A stretch of 64,000 bases of DNA, taken from NCBI RefSeq assembly GCF_021155775.2, contig NC_060234.1, positions 31,183,026-31,247,025 on the forward strand, given 5' to 3'. The position numbers and the translations under genes were made by a program. The DNA is from Neodiprion pinetum (lineage: Eukaryota > Arthropoda > Insecta > Hymenoptera > Diprionidae). Positions 35,901 through 47,775 of this stretch are shown piece by piece. Below the pieces are notes generated by a model. It made no database searches. It was given only the letters and a program-made list of their open reading frames with translations, and was not told the DNA's origin. Each line of letters begins with the position of its first letter. Within the stretch, counting starts at the first letter, position 1.

Positions 35901-37998
35901 AAGTTTGCCGCAATCTTTGCCGCAAAGGTTCTTTTTTTCAATTCAGCCGTACTGCAGTCACAGTCGTCCTCGTGATCGACCGGACCAAGTGATACGCATC
36001 GATCTTTAACCCGCCCCATTGATTATCACCCTTTCGCCGAAGTTTGCGCAGATGCGCAAATACATACGTAGTCAAATATTTCCAAGGAGAAACAAAGATC
36101 GTATCGTTTAAAGTTTATCGTATCTCCCCGAGACTAATACCTAGGTACTCCGTACTAATATCCACATAGGTTAGGTATCTCCACCTGCGATCTGTTCACC
36201 TGAAAAAGCAAACAAATTACTCCGGGCAGGTGTAGGTGGTCCATCGTCCATCGTCTGCGAACGAAGACTCGACGATACGCGGTAGGGTATGAGAAGGACG
36301 AGGGCTTCGCCCCACCTCTCACCCCATACTTATACGGTAGCCGAATAAGCCAAGAAATCTAATTGTTATTCTTCGGCAAGCAGGCAAATTGCAAAAATAA
36401 ACGGAAAACAAACGAAGGGCAGACGAACCTACCTACTGGCTCGTACCTTTTTCTCTTCGAGGGATGCGAAATACTAATTTTGCGGAATACGGTGGCTGCC
36501 GGACTGCGGTAAGCGGTAAGAGGAGTCGGTAGTCCGGGTTATGATTACCCCGGGATAATTATAGTCGACGTGCGCTTGGCTTATAGACACAGAATGTGGG
36601 GGTGTGGAGGGGGTGTCGGTACGGCGGGAACGGAGGACGGCACGTGCCTTCGTACACACGATGCGCAGTGGTTCGTAGGAGCAGGCCGCGAGGTCCCTAA
36701 AATTCCTACGGAAGTCCCGAGCCGAGGAAAAATCTTCCGCTTCGATTGCCGTTTTCAAGTGTTTAACCAAGGTTCGAGGTGCCGAGGAGTTTCATCCACC
36801 TAGCACAGGCCTGCCGGACTGCTTCTGTGTTTGCAGAACGGTCAAAGTTTCCAGTTGGAGGTCGTACGGATGGCGACGGCGGGTGTTCGCGGAGGCGACA
36901 CCCTCTGTGATTCCTGATTAGTTATGGACAAGAATTATCGCCCGACATTAACCATCCGCCGTCCCCGCAGCTCGGCCGATACCATTTCCGTAATGTATTC
37001 CGTTCGAGATAGACACCGGTGGCTGTTCCTCGTCGTTCCGCACCTCCGTACGTCGTGCCGTGTCAAGGCCCTTCTCGGAAATTGATGAAATTACTCCGCG
37101 AGTCGAGTTAAAATTGCAAATTGCTATTTTGAGGACTGCTAAATAACCCGCGTATAGTTACGTGTCTGGTAATTCTCACGAGAGAAAAAGAGCTCGAGCC
37201 ACCACGTATCGTTTTGTACAACGCTGCGGCGCAATAGCTTCGAGTTAATCTTTCTAACAGATGGTGAAACGCATTTCCATCATTTAATTATCCAACTACA
37301 CGTCTCGTTAAATGGTTTCTCACGCGATGATGACTATGGAGGATATATTCGAAAGTCTGTAAAACGTCGCGGAGACAAAAGAGCAAGTATGCAGTCGTTG
37401 TCGCGAATGCACATGTTCAGTTAGAGATTCACCGCCAAATGCGCTCAAGGTTAGGCTTAACGATGTAGGTACTGGACCCGGAGACGAATGACGCTCGGTT
37501 GATATTTTCATCGGTTGCACGACTCCTGTAACTCCGTGCTCGAAGCGCTCGTTGAACGATGAACGCAGCCCCGAAGCTTTTTTTCTCTCGACCGAACGAG
37601 CGGCACGGTGCAGAATAATGAATGAGATCGAAGCAACAACGAGTAGATTCTTGGACGTGGGAGAAGAATATCGTCGACGGGTAGGTACGGCTATCGGTCT
37701 TTGAGAGATGGTCATTCGGTCGTTCCGTAGTTTGACGCCTTTTCATTTAACTTTCTCCGCGGGTCTCCGCTGGTTTCTCCTTCAGCATCGAGGCTTTCGT
37801 CCAGGAATCGTCTATACGCGATGAAGGAACGGAACAAACGGAACCCCTGTGAACCAGTTTTTGTAGCGTCGGACCCTTTGGCGTCCCGTGGTTGCGTTTA
37901 TTAGTTTTTCTATCGAAAGGTGTGGCTGGAAAATTGTAACATCGTAGGATCGAGCTGCAACCTCCGACTCACAGCGAGCGATTCACCGAATTCCAGCG
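32947..37998. other. Non-coding stretch with a CpG-rich block
   Basis: 34430-35400 is CpG-rich with frames up to 160 codons on both strands that overlap one another, as expected from composition. 35715-35762 is a (TCC/TCG)n stretch read as poly-Asp/Glu on the minus strand. Minus-strand donors near 33611 and 33706 have no open partner. A short hairpin (CCCCGTG, 6-nt loop, CACGGGG) lies at 34080-34099. No gene is supported. Confidence 0.45.
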
Positions 37999-38541
37999 AT
38001 GCAGCAAATCATTTCCCCCTTCAATGAAAACGCAAATCTCTTACCCGACACGTCGAACTCTTCAGCGTCTCTAATTTTCTCGATCCTACTCGAGGAATCG
38101 CCTCGTACCGACGACCCGAGTGAACCCGGAGCGTCAATGAACCGGGGAGGTCGCTATCGCTCCGACGATTCGAATCTCGAATCCGTGTCTTCGTGTCTTT
38201 GTCTCCTCGATAAAGGGGAGAGCGGGGGGTGGGCAGGTCGGGCTGGTAACCCCTTTTCTCCGAGCAGCCCCCGCGCCCCGTCAGAGGTACTAAATCAAGG
38301 TCCCGCATGCTTTGGATGGCGTCTAACAAATGAGCCAATGACAACCAGCTCGACCGACCGAACCCCGCGAGTTCAGCCGAAGAACAAAACGATAATATAT
38401 TCCAGCGCACGCACGCAGGCACGCATACAAAGAAAGCATCCGGACGAGTGCGCTATTGCCCAGAGTATCGGTGCCCTAGGATCCTGCGGCAGCGAGTCGG
38501 TGAGAACCACCGCAAGTCCGGCCGTTAATGACGTCCAATAA
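37999..38541 (+). CDS. Longest open frame in the window (180 codons), unknown
   Basis: A true ATG with G at -3 opens 180 codons to TAA. The N-terminal 33 residues mix polar and hydrophobic residues (MQQIISPFNENANLLPDTSN); the rest is Ser/Pro/Gly/Arg-rich and looks disordered. A donor (GTGAGA at 38500) falls exactly at a codon boundary after 167 codons, so this could be a first coding exon. Third positions look fairly GC-rich. Against it, the block is CpG-rich, an antisense frame of 133 codons overlaps, and no domain is recognisable. A 180-codon frame is near what six frames over 64 kb can give by chance. Confidence 0.25.
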   Translation: MQQIISPFNENANLLPDTSNSSASLIFSILLEESPRTDDPSEPGASMNRGGRYRSDDSNLESVSSCLCLLDKGESGGWAGRAGNPFSPSSPRAPSEVLNQGPACFGWRLTNEPMTTSSTDRTPRVQPKNKTIIYSSARTQARIQRKHPDECAIAQSIGALGSCGSESVRTTASPAVNDVQ

Positions 38542-38673
38542 TTTAAAATATGAAATTATATAAATCACCGGTAATCGTTAATTTCTCGGAATGTTAGATC
38601 GGTCGGTCCATCACCGCAGCGGCGACCGACGACCGGCGTGTCTTTGAAACCTGGGCTCTTGGACTCGCTCCGA

Positions 38674-38699
38674 GGGCGGGTGGGGGGGGAGTGAGGGGG
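38674..38699 (+). other. Canonical G-quadruplex motif
   Basis: Four G-runs (3, 3, 8 and 5) are separated by loops of 1, 1 and 5 nt, satisfying the usual G3+N1-7 rule on the plus strand. No gene promoter is recognised beside it. Confidence 0.85.
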
Positions 38700-38855
38700 A
38701 GGTCATTTATGCCACTCTAGATTAATTAGATTAATTAGGCATCGCCGGGCCTCGGGGTACGTTGATGTATTGGCCGCTAGGAAATAAAGCGGACGATCGC
38801 TGAGCTCTGCTCGTCCGTCGTGATCCATCCAAGGAGAGTTCCTCTCGCCCCGACG

Positions 38856-38880
38856 TCTCTCTCTCTCTCTCTCTCTTTCT
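38856..38880. repeat. (CT)n microsatellite
   Basis: About twelve CT units with one T-rich interruption near the end. Confidence 0.93.
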
Positions 38881-40826
38881 CGCTTTATCGGGTCACTCGA
38901 TCCTCGCGTGTGTGTACCCACGTCATAATGGCCATCGCGCCCGGCGCACCGGAGGTCAGAAATCCTTTCACGCCTTCCAACAGGCGTTGATCACGTCGAG
39001 AACCGTCGTCACCATGCTTGGAATGGAAAGCCTCGATATTATTGCCAGATGGGGTGGACGGCGGGGTGAAGCGACGCGTCAACGGAGCTGAGAGTAAATC
39101 TCGCGGGTGCCGAGCGCGGCTCGCAGGTTTTAACAAGTTCGGTCCGTTTGTCTCCGATTCGTTCGCGTCGCGTTCGAGAGCCGTCCCCGTGGAATACTCT
39201 CGAGACAGAGGACTTCTCGAGGTCCGCGGGCCCGCTGGAAGGGACTCTGATACGTATGGACCCGTCCCCAGCCACCGGAGAAAGGGTTTTTGTGTTGCAT
39301 GGCTAGGAGTCATTACGGTTCAAAATTTGACATGGTTTTTACTCTCATTTTGACATTCTCCTATAATTATTTCCACATCTATCAACACTCGATGTGTTCC
39401 TGCCCGTTACGGAGATTGGCTCTGGAACGAGATTACAAATGAAACCCCGAGTATAGTGATTTGCTTGGGACCGGAACACCGTGGAGTGCCGGACAACGAA
39501 GGAAAGCAATTTTTATACACAGTAACCGGGAATTCGTCCGATTCTTTGATCACGATCACGTGGAAAGGAGGATCGACTTTGTACAACGGTCATTCCAGAT
39601 CGTGAACCAGCCAATCCGTATAGCATGTATGCTTTGAGCTGTAACCGAATATTCCGTACGTTTCGGCGCTCGAGTCTTAAGCGCTACGTGCTTATTAACC
39701 GGGTAAGATGACCGCCGCAATGTGAATGCGCACGGCAAAAGTAAGAGAAGAGAAAAAAGTAGAGCAAATTTTTGGCAAGTGTGTATACGCGTAATCCGTG
39801 GGAATGAAGCACCGCGTAGCGTTGTTTACGGAGACCACAGGGGTTAATGAACCGTGTAAAAAAAAAAAAGAAATAGCAAAGACACGACACACGAGACCGA
39901 GGGAATTGACGGAAATAACGATTCGCGAATTGTTATCGGCGCACAGGCGTATTTTGTAATGTAAGAAGATATTTAAGACCGGTGGCCGACCTTCCGAATA
40001 ATACGTCGCAGCTCGAGCAGATATATTGAGATACGCGCCAACGTATTCTAATTATCATCTGCATAATGGTGGCGCGACGCCAAGCTTCAGAAATACATCA
40101 GACTCTCCGACTCGGGAGTTCTATTGCCTGCAGGTTTCTCTATAGATAGTGTTACATGCATACATACAACGTATACCAACGACAAGAATGCAGCACAAAC
40201 GTCGTCGCCCCCGTGACACGAGCAACTGCATCGTCCGTGTCTCGTGGATCATCTTTTTCGTAATAATTCCCCGCTGAATAACGCGCGATATATATTGTAT
40301 AGAAGTGGTACTGAACCTCGACTATCCGTACCGCAGCAGCAAACGATCTGTCGGGGGTAATTTTTTAATTAAGTTGCCGAGCTTATTAAGGCAACTTGGG
40401 CTCCCGTTAATTCGCGTTATCCGACGCAATGCTGAACACACCGTCGCATCACCCCGGACGCAGAGCTTATGCGTCCTCGAGGTGATCTCCGCGGCTCTTC
40501 TTCCACCTCTGGACGAGTATTCTGGCTCACTTTATACCTCGCGACGTAGCTCGAGTCACTCCCGTAATTCCCGTAGCAAATTTTAATATCGAGTTTCGTA
40601 TCGAATGCCTCGCGTAAAGTGTCCTGGGAGTGAAGAAGGAAGATGAGGAGGATGAGGAGGGATCGAGGGAGGCATGGAGGAGGTCTTTTGGCTCGACATG
40701 CAGCGCTGGTAATATCTTGTTTCTTTAATAAACGGAAACGGAATATAATCGTATTATTTGTTTCTACCTTTAAGAATACCCCTCTTCCTCCTCCTTCTTC
40801 TCCTCCTCTTTCTAATACTCGCTCTG

Positions 40827-40875
40827 AAGCAAGCAAGCAAGCAGGGAAGGAAGGAAGGAAGGAAGGAAGGAAGGA
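40827..40875. repeat. (AAGC)n and (GGAA)n tandem repeats
   Basis: Four AAGC units (40827-40842) run into about eight GGAA units (40844-40875). A pyrimidine-rich run precedes them at about 40780-40812. Confidence 0.95.
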
Positions 40876-41163
40876 TCGGCTGGGTGAAGTTGGGGAGGAC
40901 AACTGCGCGGAATATTTAAGACGGTATTAAACTTCCTTTCTTTCTCTTCGTTTGCGGTATGGATAAGACAGGAAAGTATTACCATTGTATTTTATTTCGG
41001 AATTGCCAATGAGTTGTGAAATAATGGAAAATAAGCTTCGCCACACGATTCGCAACCGGGAAGCACAATAACGATGTCAGCCCGCGACGACAACGACGAC
41101 GATTGTAGTTTCCTCCGCTTTGTACTCCTCGGCTTTGCGGATCCCGTGAATCGCACCTCTTAC

Positions 41164-41202
41164 TTCATACCAGGTCTGACCGAAAAGTTCGAGAAAGTGT
41201 GT
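41164..41202 (-). CDS. Candidate 39-nt micro-exon, minus strand
   Basis: On the minus strand a good acceptor (ACCATTTCAACCAG) and a donor (GTAAGA at 41163 downward) enclose exactly 13 codons in phase 0, reading THFLELFGQTWYE. Real micro-exons of this size exist, but so short an open segment is not evidence of coding by itself. No flanking exon was found. Confidence 0.12.
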
Positions 41203-41350
41203 CTGGTTGAAATGGTAAATTAATGGAAATAACCATTCTTCTGCAAGGTGTTCTGCGGTAGCTCGATAATTCAGAATTCTTTAAAATTTCCAGATTTTCC
41301 AATCATCGCATAGAATGATTAAATACATATTTTCGCATTGTTCACTCCGA

Positions 41351-41377
41351 CTGATTCATTCACCCCCAATGAATCAG
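41351..41377. other. 10-bp perfect stem-loop
   Basis: CTGATTCATT and AATGAATCAG pair perfectly around a 7-nt CACCCCC loop. Each arm resembles half of an AP-1/bZIP-type site. Function unknown. Confidence 0.85.
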
Positions 41378-42933
41378 CTTTTGCGAATTATCCACGATTT
41401 TTATACTATTCGAAATTTATGAAGTATAAATACTAGCAATATCGTGATTTTCTAGGTAACTGCGAAGCGTGCTGTTGAAATGTTCATCTTGATCCAGAAT
41501 CGTCGGCGTTCCCCGAGCTAGATTGACAAGTGAAATATTTCCGATACGAACAGCGTCAATCCGACGAGCACGATTCGGTCTGAAAACACTCAAAGAAAGG
41601 GGCGGGGCAGAGGGGGAGGTGGAGTAGGGTTAGGGGGCGAGTTGGCCGGAGGTTTGAAATATAAGCCAGGACTAATTTCAAGATCAGCCGCGGTCACCCC
41701 TGCTGGGATATTCTTATTGAAAATAACGAAAGCAAAACATCGCCGTTGGTATTCGTGAATGGAGTCAGAGTCGTAGTCAGATGTTTCAGGGGGGAGAGCC
41801 GAGAGAGCGTCAGCGTCGAGAGAAAGAGAGAGACCGAGGGAGGTGAGAGGGGCGAGGGATGGAAGAAATGCATTAACAGGTGCTCCTCTCGCAGGTAATA
41901 GCCGATATATCATTGCCACGGCCTTCTGGATCTTTCAGACTTTCCGGACCGAGCTTGGTTATACAGTCCGTATAACGCGTAGGTGCGCGCGCGGGATGCT
42001 TTGACTTCGGCTACAGGGAAGGCTGCGTAAATAACGCTGGAAATCATCCGGCATAATCATCGACGCGCTCCGGGAGTCCCGAGCGCTATCCAATCTTTTA
42101 ATAAACCTCTGCGATACAGGGAGGAGCTGATCCACAACATTGCAAAAGCGCTAGGTGCTCGATTGAAAGACATTTTTACAGGAATTTTTCGAATTGATTA
42201 CATTTTTTATCTTTATTAATATTATATACATACATATTCGTAAATAAGTATATATGTATGCCAACGAGTATAAATTAAATTGCAGAAGGGATACGTTATT
42301 TTACATCTCATTTAATTGCAATGCATGTTCAAAATAATATTGTCAAGCTTATTTTAATAATCAAGAAATAAAATTGTTCAATTTTCTCCATACTTTTGTT
42401 CACGTAACATGTATTGAAAATAAAAGAGATGTAACAGACAGCTCACTTTTTAGTCCGAAAAAATATTTTACCAACTTTAAAGGAAAATTAAAATGAACAG
42501 TGTCTCAAATTGCCCAATCACATCTTGGATTTACCATCGCGACAAGTGGATATTTATTATTTTGGGTCAGGAATATAAATGATTCAGTCGAGTCAATGAA
42601 ATTTTTCCCCATAGCTCATAAGGTACGTAGGTAGGTAATCTACCTGCGTTTTACAGTAAAATTAAGCCGTTAGAATGTCGGTGTCATCTGCACTGGGTAA
42701 GACCGATATGTTGAATGTTTAAAAAATAGGTGTCGCGATAGAAACGACGTGGTGACAAAGACGATGTCCAAACGCGCGGCCGAACCGAGGGGCGGAGGGA
42801 GGAGGGGCACTCGGTCGCACCGTTAACGATTACAAATTGGTCGCTCTATTGGAACATCTATGGTTGGATTAATAATCCCATAAATAATCGAAAGCTGATT
42901 ACCAACAAATGACCGGGCTTGAAAATCTCGGAT

Positions 42934-42955
42934 CCCCCCCCCCTCCCCCCGCCCC
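42934..42955 (-). repeat. C-run with minus-strand G-quadruplex potential
   Basis: Ten C, T, six C, G, four C on the plus strand. On the minus strand the G-runs can satisfy the quadruplex rule if the ten-G run is divided. Confidence 0.8.
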
Positions 42956-43693
42956 TCTTGCCCCTCGCCGTTGATACCTATGCGTCCTTCTCTGTAACCA
43001 TCTCATCTCATCCTCGAGCAATCAAGACCCGTACGTAGGTAATTTCTTGTCGCCGAACGAAACGGGCGAGCTTACTCGGCGGTACCTTACTGCAGTGTCT
43101 CGGTTAACGTACGCGCATTGCCGGAACGATACGGAAGATACATAAAACGTAAACGTGCCCACAGCCAACATATCACGTGCATTAATCTATCCGCCTGACG
43201 GGAAACGCAATTCGTAATTCGCAGAGAGGGGGAGAGAGAATGCGGAGGACCGGAGCTAGGTTTATCCAAACCTCCGGGTGTTCGTGCGTATTCGCGTTAC
43301 ATCTTACAATTAGACTCGTGCAGGTGCACATGGGACCCATCCACACATCCAGCGATATGCATCCAGCGTCGACGTAAGTCTTATACGCGGCAAGGGCTCG
43401 CCGCGCAGGTTTATAACGAGATCGGCACACTCGGACTCCGCGTCTTGGTAATTATAAACTTAGTTTTCGGTAAATATCATCCGCGTTATACATTGCCGGC
43501 AGTTTGGAAGATTAATTGGCCAAAGAGGATATAATATTTGAAATGAACTGTATAGCTGTACAGCGGTTTTGCCTTCCCGGATATAACATTCGGCCGATTT
43601 AAAAAGCCGATGGATTTCAGAATGTTATAATTTTTTTTACCTTTTTCACGAAACGTAATTTGCTCAACGATATTGATCGAATGGTGGGCGGAT

Positions 43694-43715
43694 TTCAACC
43701 GATCGATCGGTTGAA
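43694..43715. other. 22-bp perfect palindrome
   Basis: The two 11-nt arms (TTCAACCGATC and GATCGGTTGAA) are exact reverse complements with no spacer, centred on GATC. About 0.015 such 22-bp palindromes are expected by chance in 64 kb. Confidence 0.97.
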
Positions 43716-45041
43716 TCGTGTTGGAACGCGGGGATCCGGGTTTTCCGGGTGATCCGACCTCCCGTCGCCGATCATTAGAACCGGTGCGATCGGACCGACG
43801 GAGATGCCCCCCCAGGTGCCTCTGCATCCCCGTGCACCGAGAACGCGGACACGCGTAGTCGGCTCCGAGGCCCGCCTCTATTCATTCACATCCGGTAACC
43901 ATTGACGGGAGTTACTGCCACGCAACGTGAGGCTTCGATCACCGGAACGGATTCAGCGATTAAACCAGTACGTGTAACGAGCGATCGAAGAGTAGATTCA
44001 AATTACCCGCTGTGGCCGCATGGCCGCGGAATTATACCGTAGGTAGTCGTGTTTTCGCTGGGACACCGAAGGGCTGGAGAAACGCAACCTGACTTCCAGT
44101 GGCTCGCGAGGCCAACGACCTGCGGGATCGAGTTAAAGGAATCGAATTTGCCTCGTACGCATGATTCGTTCTGATCCTTGTCAGTACGCAAAAGAATCGC
44201 ACTGATGCTGCACAATTATGAAGGGATTAACCGTGGGACGCTAATTCAATTGGGCGATCGGCTGAAAGGACGGCCGGTTCTTTTTTTAACTTCTGTCCTC
44301 CAGCGACACCAGATGGAACTCGTTCCTGGCTCTTGAACTCATCCTGCCTCGAGAAGAGGGTCAATATATGTCGGGAACGGACGCGTACATGCGGCGAGTC
44401 CGGAGGGCAATTTCTGCCCTTCCAGACTTTTATTCAAATATGGGAGCGTGATATTAATAATATTTATTTATTAGGATTAGCATGTCGCGTTTAATATTCT
44501 GGGGATTTGTATGGTTCGAACTCGTAGATCAACATTCCTGGCTCCCGGTGTTGGCTGCCTTACGCTAGGAGCTTTAAGCTCCACGCGCAACGAATAGCCG
44601 TTCGTTATTCGGGTCTTGAACAACTTTGCCTCGGGCGTCTACCTTCTCATTCGAACATTGACGGAGAGGAGGAGGAAATCATCCAACGGATGTGGATCTT
44701 CTGTGGAAACTTACCCGGAAGCATGGAGCATGAAGTAAAACGTGAAGTTATGAAAATTTAGGCAAATATAGATAAATCGTGTGATACGCGGCTGCTCGGT
44801 AGCGGATGGCGGCAAGTGTGCGCGCACCTTTAATACTTGGTAGGCATATAATGTGAGGAGCGAAAGCAAACTGTGCAGTGGACAAGCCATAACTTGTGAG
44901 TCAAATCTTGGTAGATGAATAGCTCTATGAATACGATTTGCTTCATTATGCAGGCAGCGGTAGTAGTTTTGGTATTGTAATGTTATTTCAACTTTATTTC
45001 ACCTTTATTTACGACCATTTCACATACAAATGAAGTTACAT

Positions 45042-45059
45042 ACGCGCACACACACACAC
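45042..45059. repeat. Short CG/CA dinucleotide repeat
   Basis: ACGCG followed by about six CA units. Confidence 0.85.
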
Positions 45060-47439
45060 CGAGTGTTCGTATAATGGGCGCGGAATACGTCGAATCCCGC
45101 ACCGAGTACAAGATGGGCTCTTCTTTTGCGGTCACGGTGTGTGAATTTTAGGGCGGGCAGGTGCATCGCGGTGAAGTTTTCAAGGTGAAGATTTAGACGA
45201 GGAGATTAGATCGGGGCCGTGCAATGACAGCGATAAGCGATAGTTGGCAAAGACGCACTCAGGGCGTCTGGATATTCGGTGGATACAGCGTAAGGGAGAG
45301 AACCGCGCCTGAGAGCCAAACAACGCCAAGATCCCGCAAACTAATTCTAATCTCCAGCTACCAACAAATCGCTACCCATAAATCCCGTGGCAAACAGCAA
45401 AGCCGAGACGTTTCGTAATCGAAGACAAACCATCCCCCTTGCACAGCAGCCGAAAGAGAAGCGGGTATAGACGCGCTTGCAGCCACGTGTGTATCGAAAT
45501 CAGAGGGGGTGGCAATTCTGCAGCCTTGATTGATATAACAAACAATGCGAGATTCCTTCGGGATGAGGAAAATCTGCCGAAGAAAGGGTTCTCCCGGAGT
45601 CACCGAGAGATGGGCTTTTCTCATATTTTATCCTTCTTGACGATAAGGTAACGCTGTAATCATTGACCCGAAGTATCCACTTTCGAGGGCATGTGAGACA
45701 AGGAAAGAGCTCGAACGATTTTGGTTACTGGGATGGACCTGGCGTTACGTTACGTATCCGTCGACGCTTATACGTAAAGAGCAACGTTTGCCGGATGAGG
45801 GACGGCTGTCCGTCCGCGTCGGTGTTCCCCGTTGAATACCCCGATTCCCATACATCATCGGGATTGAAACATTTCCTTATTATTACCACTGTCGGCATAG
45901 ATTAATTCCTTCGTATTATATCTGCGCTTGCTTCCAGCTATTCGGATGGCTCTGCCGGTTCTACTCCGTCGGTTTGCTGGCTGGGGTGTCTTTGTTTAAA
46001 TTGGACGCTCCTGTCCCTCCCCCTCTCCGCCCCCGCCGCCGTCCCCCTCGAACCGACTGAACGGTAAAGGGAACGCTTCGCTGTACCACGTCTGGGAGTT
46101 CTGATGTGTCGTTCAAATTATCCGGTGAGAGACGTCGGCAGGCATTATTATATCGCTCGACGGCGATAATAATTGTTACGTTCAGAGGAGATTATACGAA
46201 CGATGCGACGCTACGGTAGGCAAGGCGGTGATGAGAGCGAGGTTCCCTCGAAGGAAATATGCGAGGACGACGATTGTGCGATTTTATAAATAACGAACGA
46301 AAATGCCTGCTGTGAAATGCGCGTAAATCAAAAGTCCGCATACCGATGCCCGGTAAACGCTCGGGGGCTCGGAGGAAACGCTCTGATTGGTTCCCGGGAA
46401 TGGAAGGATTAGAAATCCCGTCTTTGATCTCGGCACTTTGACGTAACGGATCGCAAGCGGACTCCGGGTCGCGCCACCCTTCCATGCGCGTGTTTCCATT
46501 ATTAATATCTCTAATCATTCACCAAACCCCTTTCAACCCTTATCAAGGGACAGTGCGAACGCCGTTTCTAGATCATCCATACGTACGTTGTTTTCTCTCG
46601 ATGCGAACGAGATTCCTCAACCGAGAGTCAGGGCATCCTCGCAGCTGTACATCTCGATTCGATAATTTTCAACGGCGCATTCCTCTCGCGGTATTGTACG
46701 ACAGCCGCCGTGCTTACGGAGGCCGAAGTATGAGAGGAGTTCGTATACGGACCTAGTTGACGATTCATCAGCGGTGTTCTTTTCCTCGTTATCACACCGC
46801 GTGTCCGTTAACGAGGCGCGTGGTTCCCCCCGTCCTCGTCAAGATAAGGGTTCCTTTGGTCCGGATTCTCGTGGGCGGCGGAGGTGTTGTCGCGGTCGAA
46901 GGGGCCCATTTACCAGACATCAGCGAGTGGCATCCGTACGGTCATTTAGTGAGGTGGATCGAGAAAGGAGGGGGTTTGCCGTCCGTTCGTCGGCGACATC
47001 GCGCAGAGCTCTTTGGGTTATGAACGAAAGCAACACCCGGCGAGCCCTTGCGTATTATTAATGAACGCGCTGATAGGAAGTGTCCATCTCCAAGCGAAGA
47101 ATCACCTCACAGACCGGCGCTGTCACGTACACCTTCTATTTCCCTTAGCTAACGCTCTCTATATGCAAATACGCTTGGTCCAGTCCCTTCTGCTTCCGTC
47201 CTCCTCGTCCCGTGCCGCCGCCGCCGCGTGTTCGAGCACGCGCGCAGAGCCGCCTTCGCCTGAACGCCTGTGTTTGTGCTCTTAATTTATCCGTGTGAGT
47301 GTGCCAACCCGGCGATGCCTTCGCCTCCATACATTCGCCCCGGCCAGGCTCAGGTCCGTTATAAATAGCGACTTTGATATCCAGTCATACCGTGACGGGG
47401 ATATATCCTACACGTATCCACCCCGTCTCTTCTTCCCAG

Positions 47440-47775
47440 GAACCCCTGGCCGCGTGGACCATCCCTTATTTCCCGGAACAGTACCCCGGGTCAAAGGACG
47501 TGAAAAATCAAAGGGTTGACGAGTCCTTGGAAGGCCAGGATGCCGAATTATCACCTCGGTCCAACGCCAAATACTTCTGCACCGATCCGTGGGCCGGTTT
47601 TTTACATCGAATGGGGGGCAAGGAAAAAAAAGGAGAAATTACATGGCCACCTTTGACGACGCCGCGCCGCGGAATATTGAGCGACAATGACAAGCCGGGA
47701 ATAAGCGACAACCGCTTGAGGCGGGACGACCTGGAGATGATTGTTGGCGAGCGGAAGTGTGCACGTATAATGTAG
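47440..47775 (+). CDS. Candidate terminal coding exon (111 codons), unknown
   Basis: A very good acceptor (CCGTCTCTTCTTCCCAG, ending 47439) is followed in phase 0 by 111 codons and TAG at 47773. The reading starts EPLAAWTIPYFPEQYPG and ends EMIVGERKCARIM. First codon positions are rich in G and A and second positions in A, the bias usual for real coding sequence. The composition is hydrophilic, with Trp, Tyr and Cys present, and looks globular. No family recognised. A minus-strand frame of 133 codons overlaps and is taken as its shadow. The upstream exon was not identified. Confidence 0.3.
   Translation, partial: EPLAAWTIPYFPEQYPGSKDVKNQRVDESLEGQDAELSPRSNAKYFCTDPWAGFLHRMGGKEKKGEITWPPLTTPRRGILSDNDKPGISDNRLRRDDLEMIVGERKCARIM

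Larger units (their letters stand above)
38542..41163. other. Non-coding stretch with repeats
   Basis: Holds the G-quadruplex motif (38674-38699), a CT repeat (38856-38880), a 12-A run near 39858-39869 and the AAGC/GGAA repeats (40827-40875). Overlapping frames at 38885-39353 and 40417-40902 lie in CpG-rich or repeat sequence and are not supported. Confidence 0.5.
41203..47439. other. Non-coding stretch
   Basis: Contains a 10-bp-stem hairpin (41351-41377), a G-rich stretch (41599-41637), AT-rich sequence at 42170-42480, a C-run (42934-42955), the 22-bp palindrome (43694-43715) and a CA repeat (45042-45059). Small frames are numerous but unsupported; one at 45224 (ATG, 22 codons, then GTAAGG) has a fair start context only. 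46000-47400 is CpG-rich with frames on both strands. Confidence 0.45.

Noticed and set aside
44460..44535. Possible tRNA from a GGTTCGAAC B-box-like match
   Set aside because: No matching acceptor stem or A-box upstream; the T-stem needs two wobble pairs.
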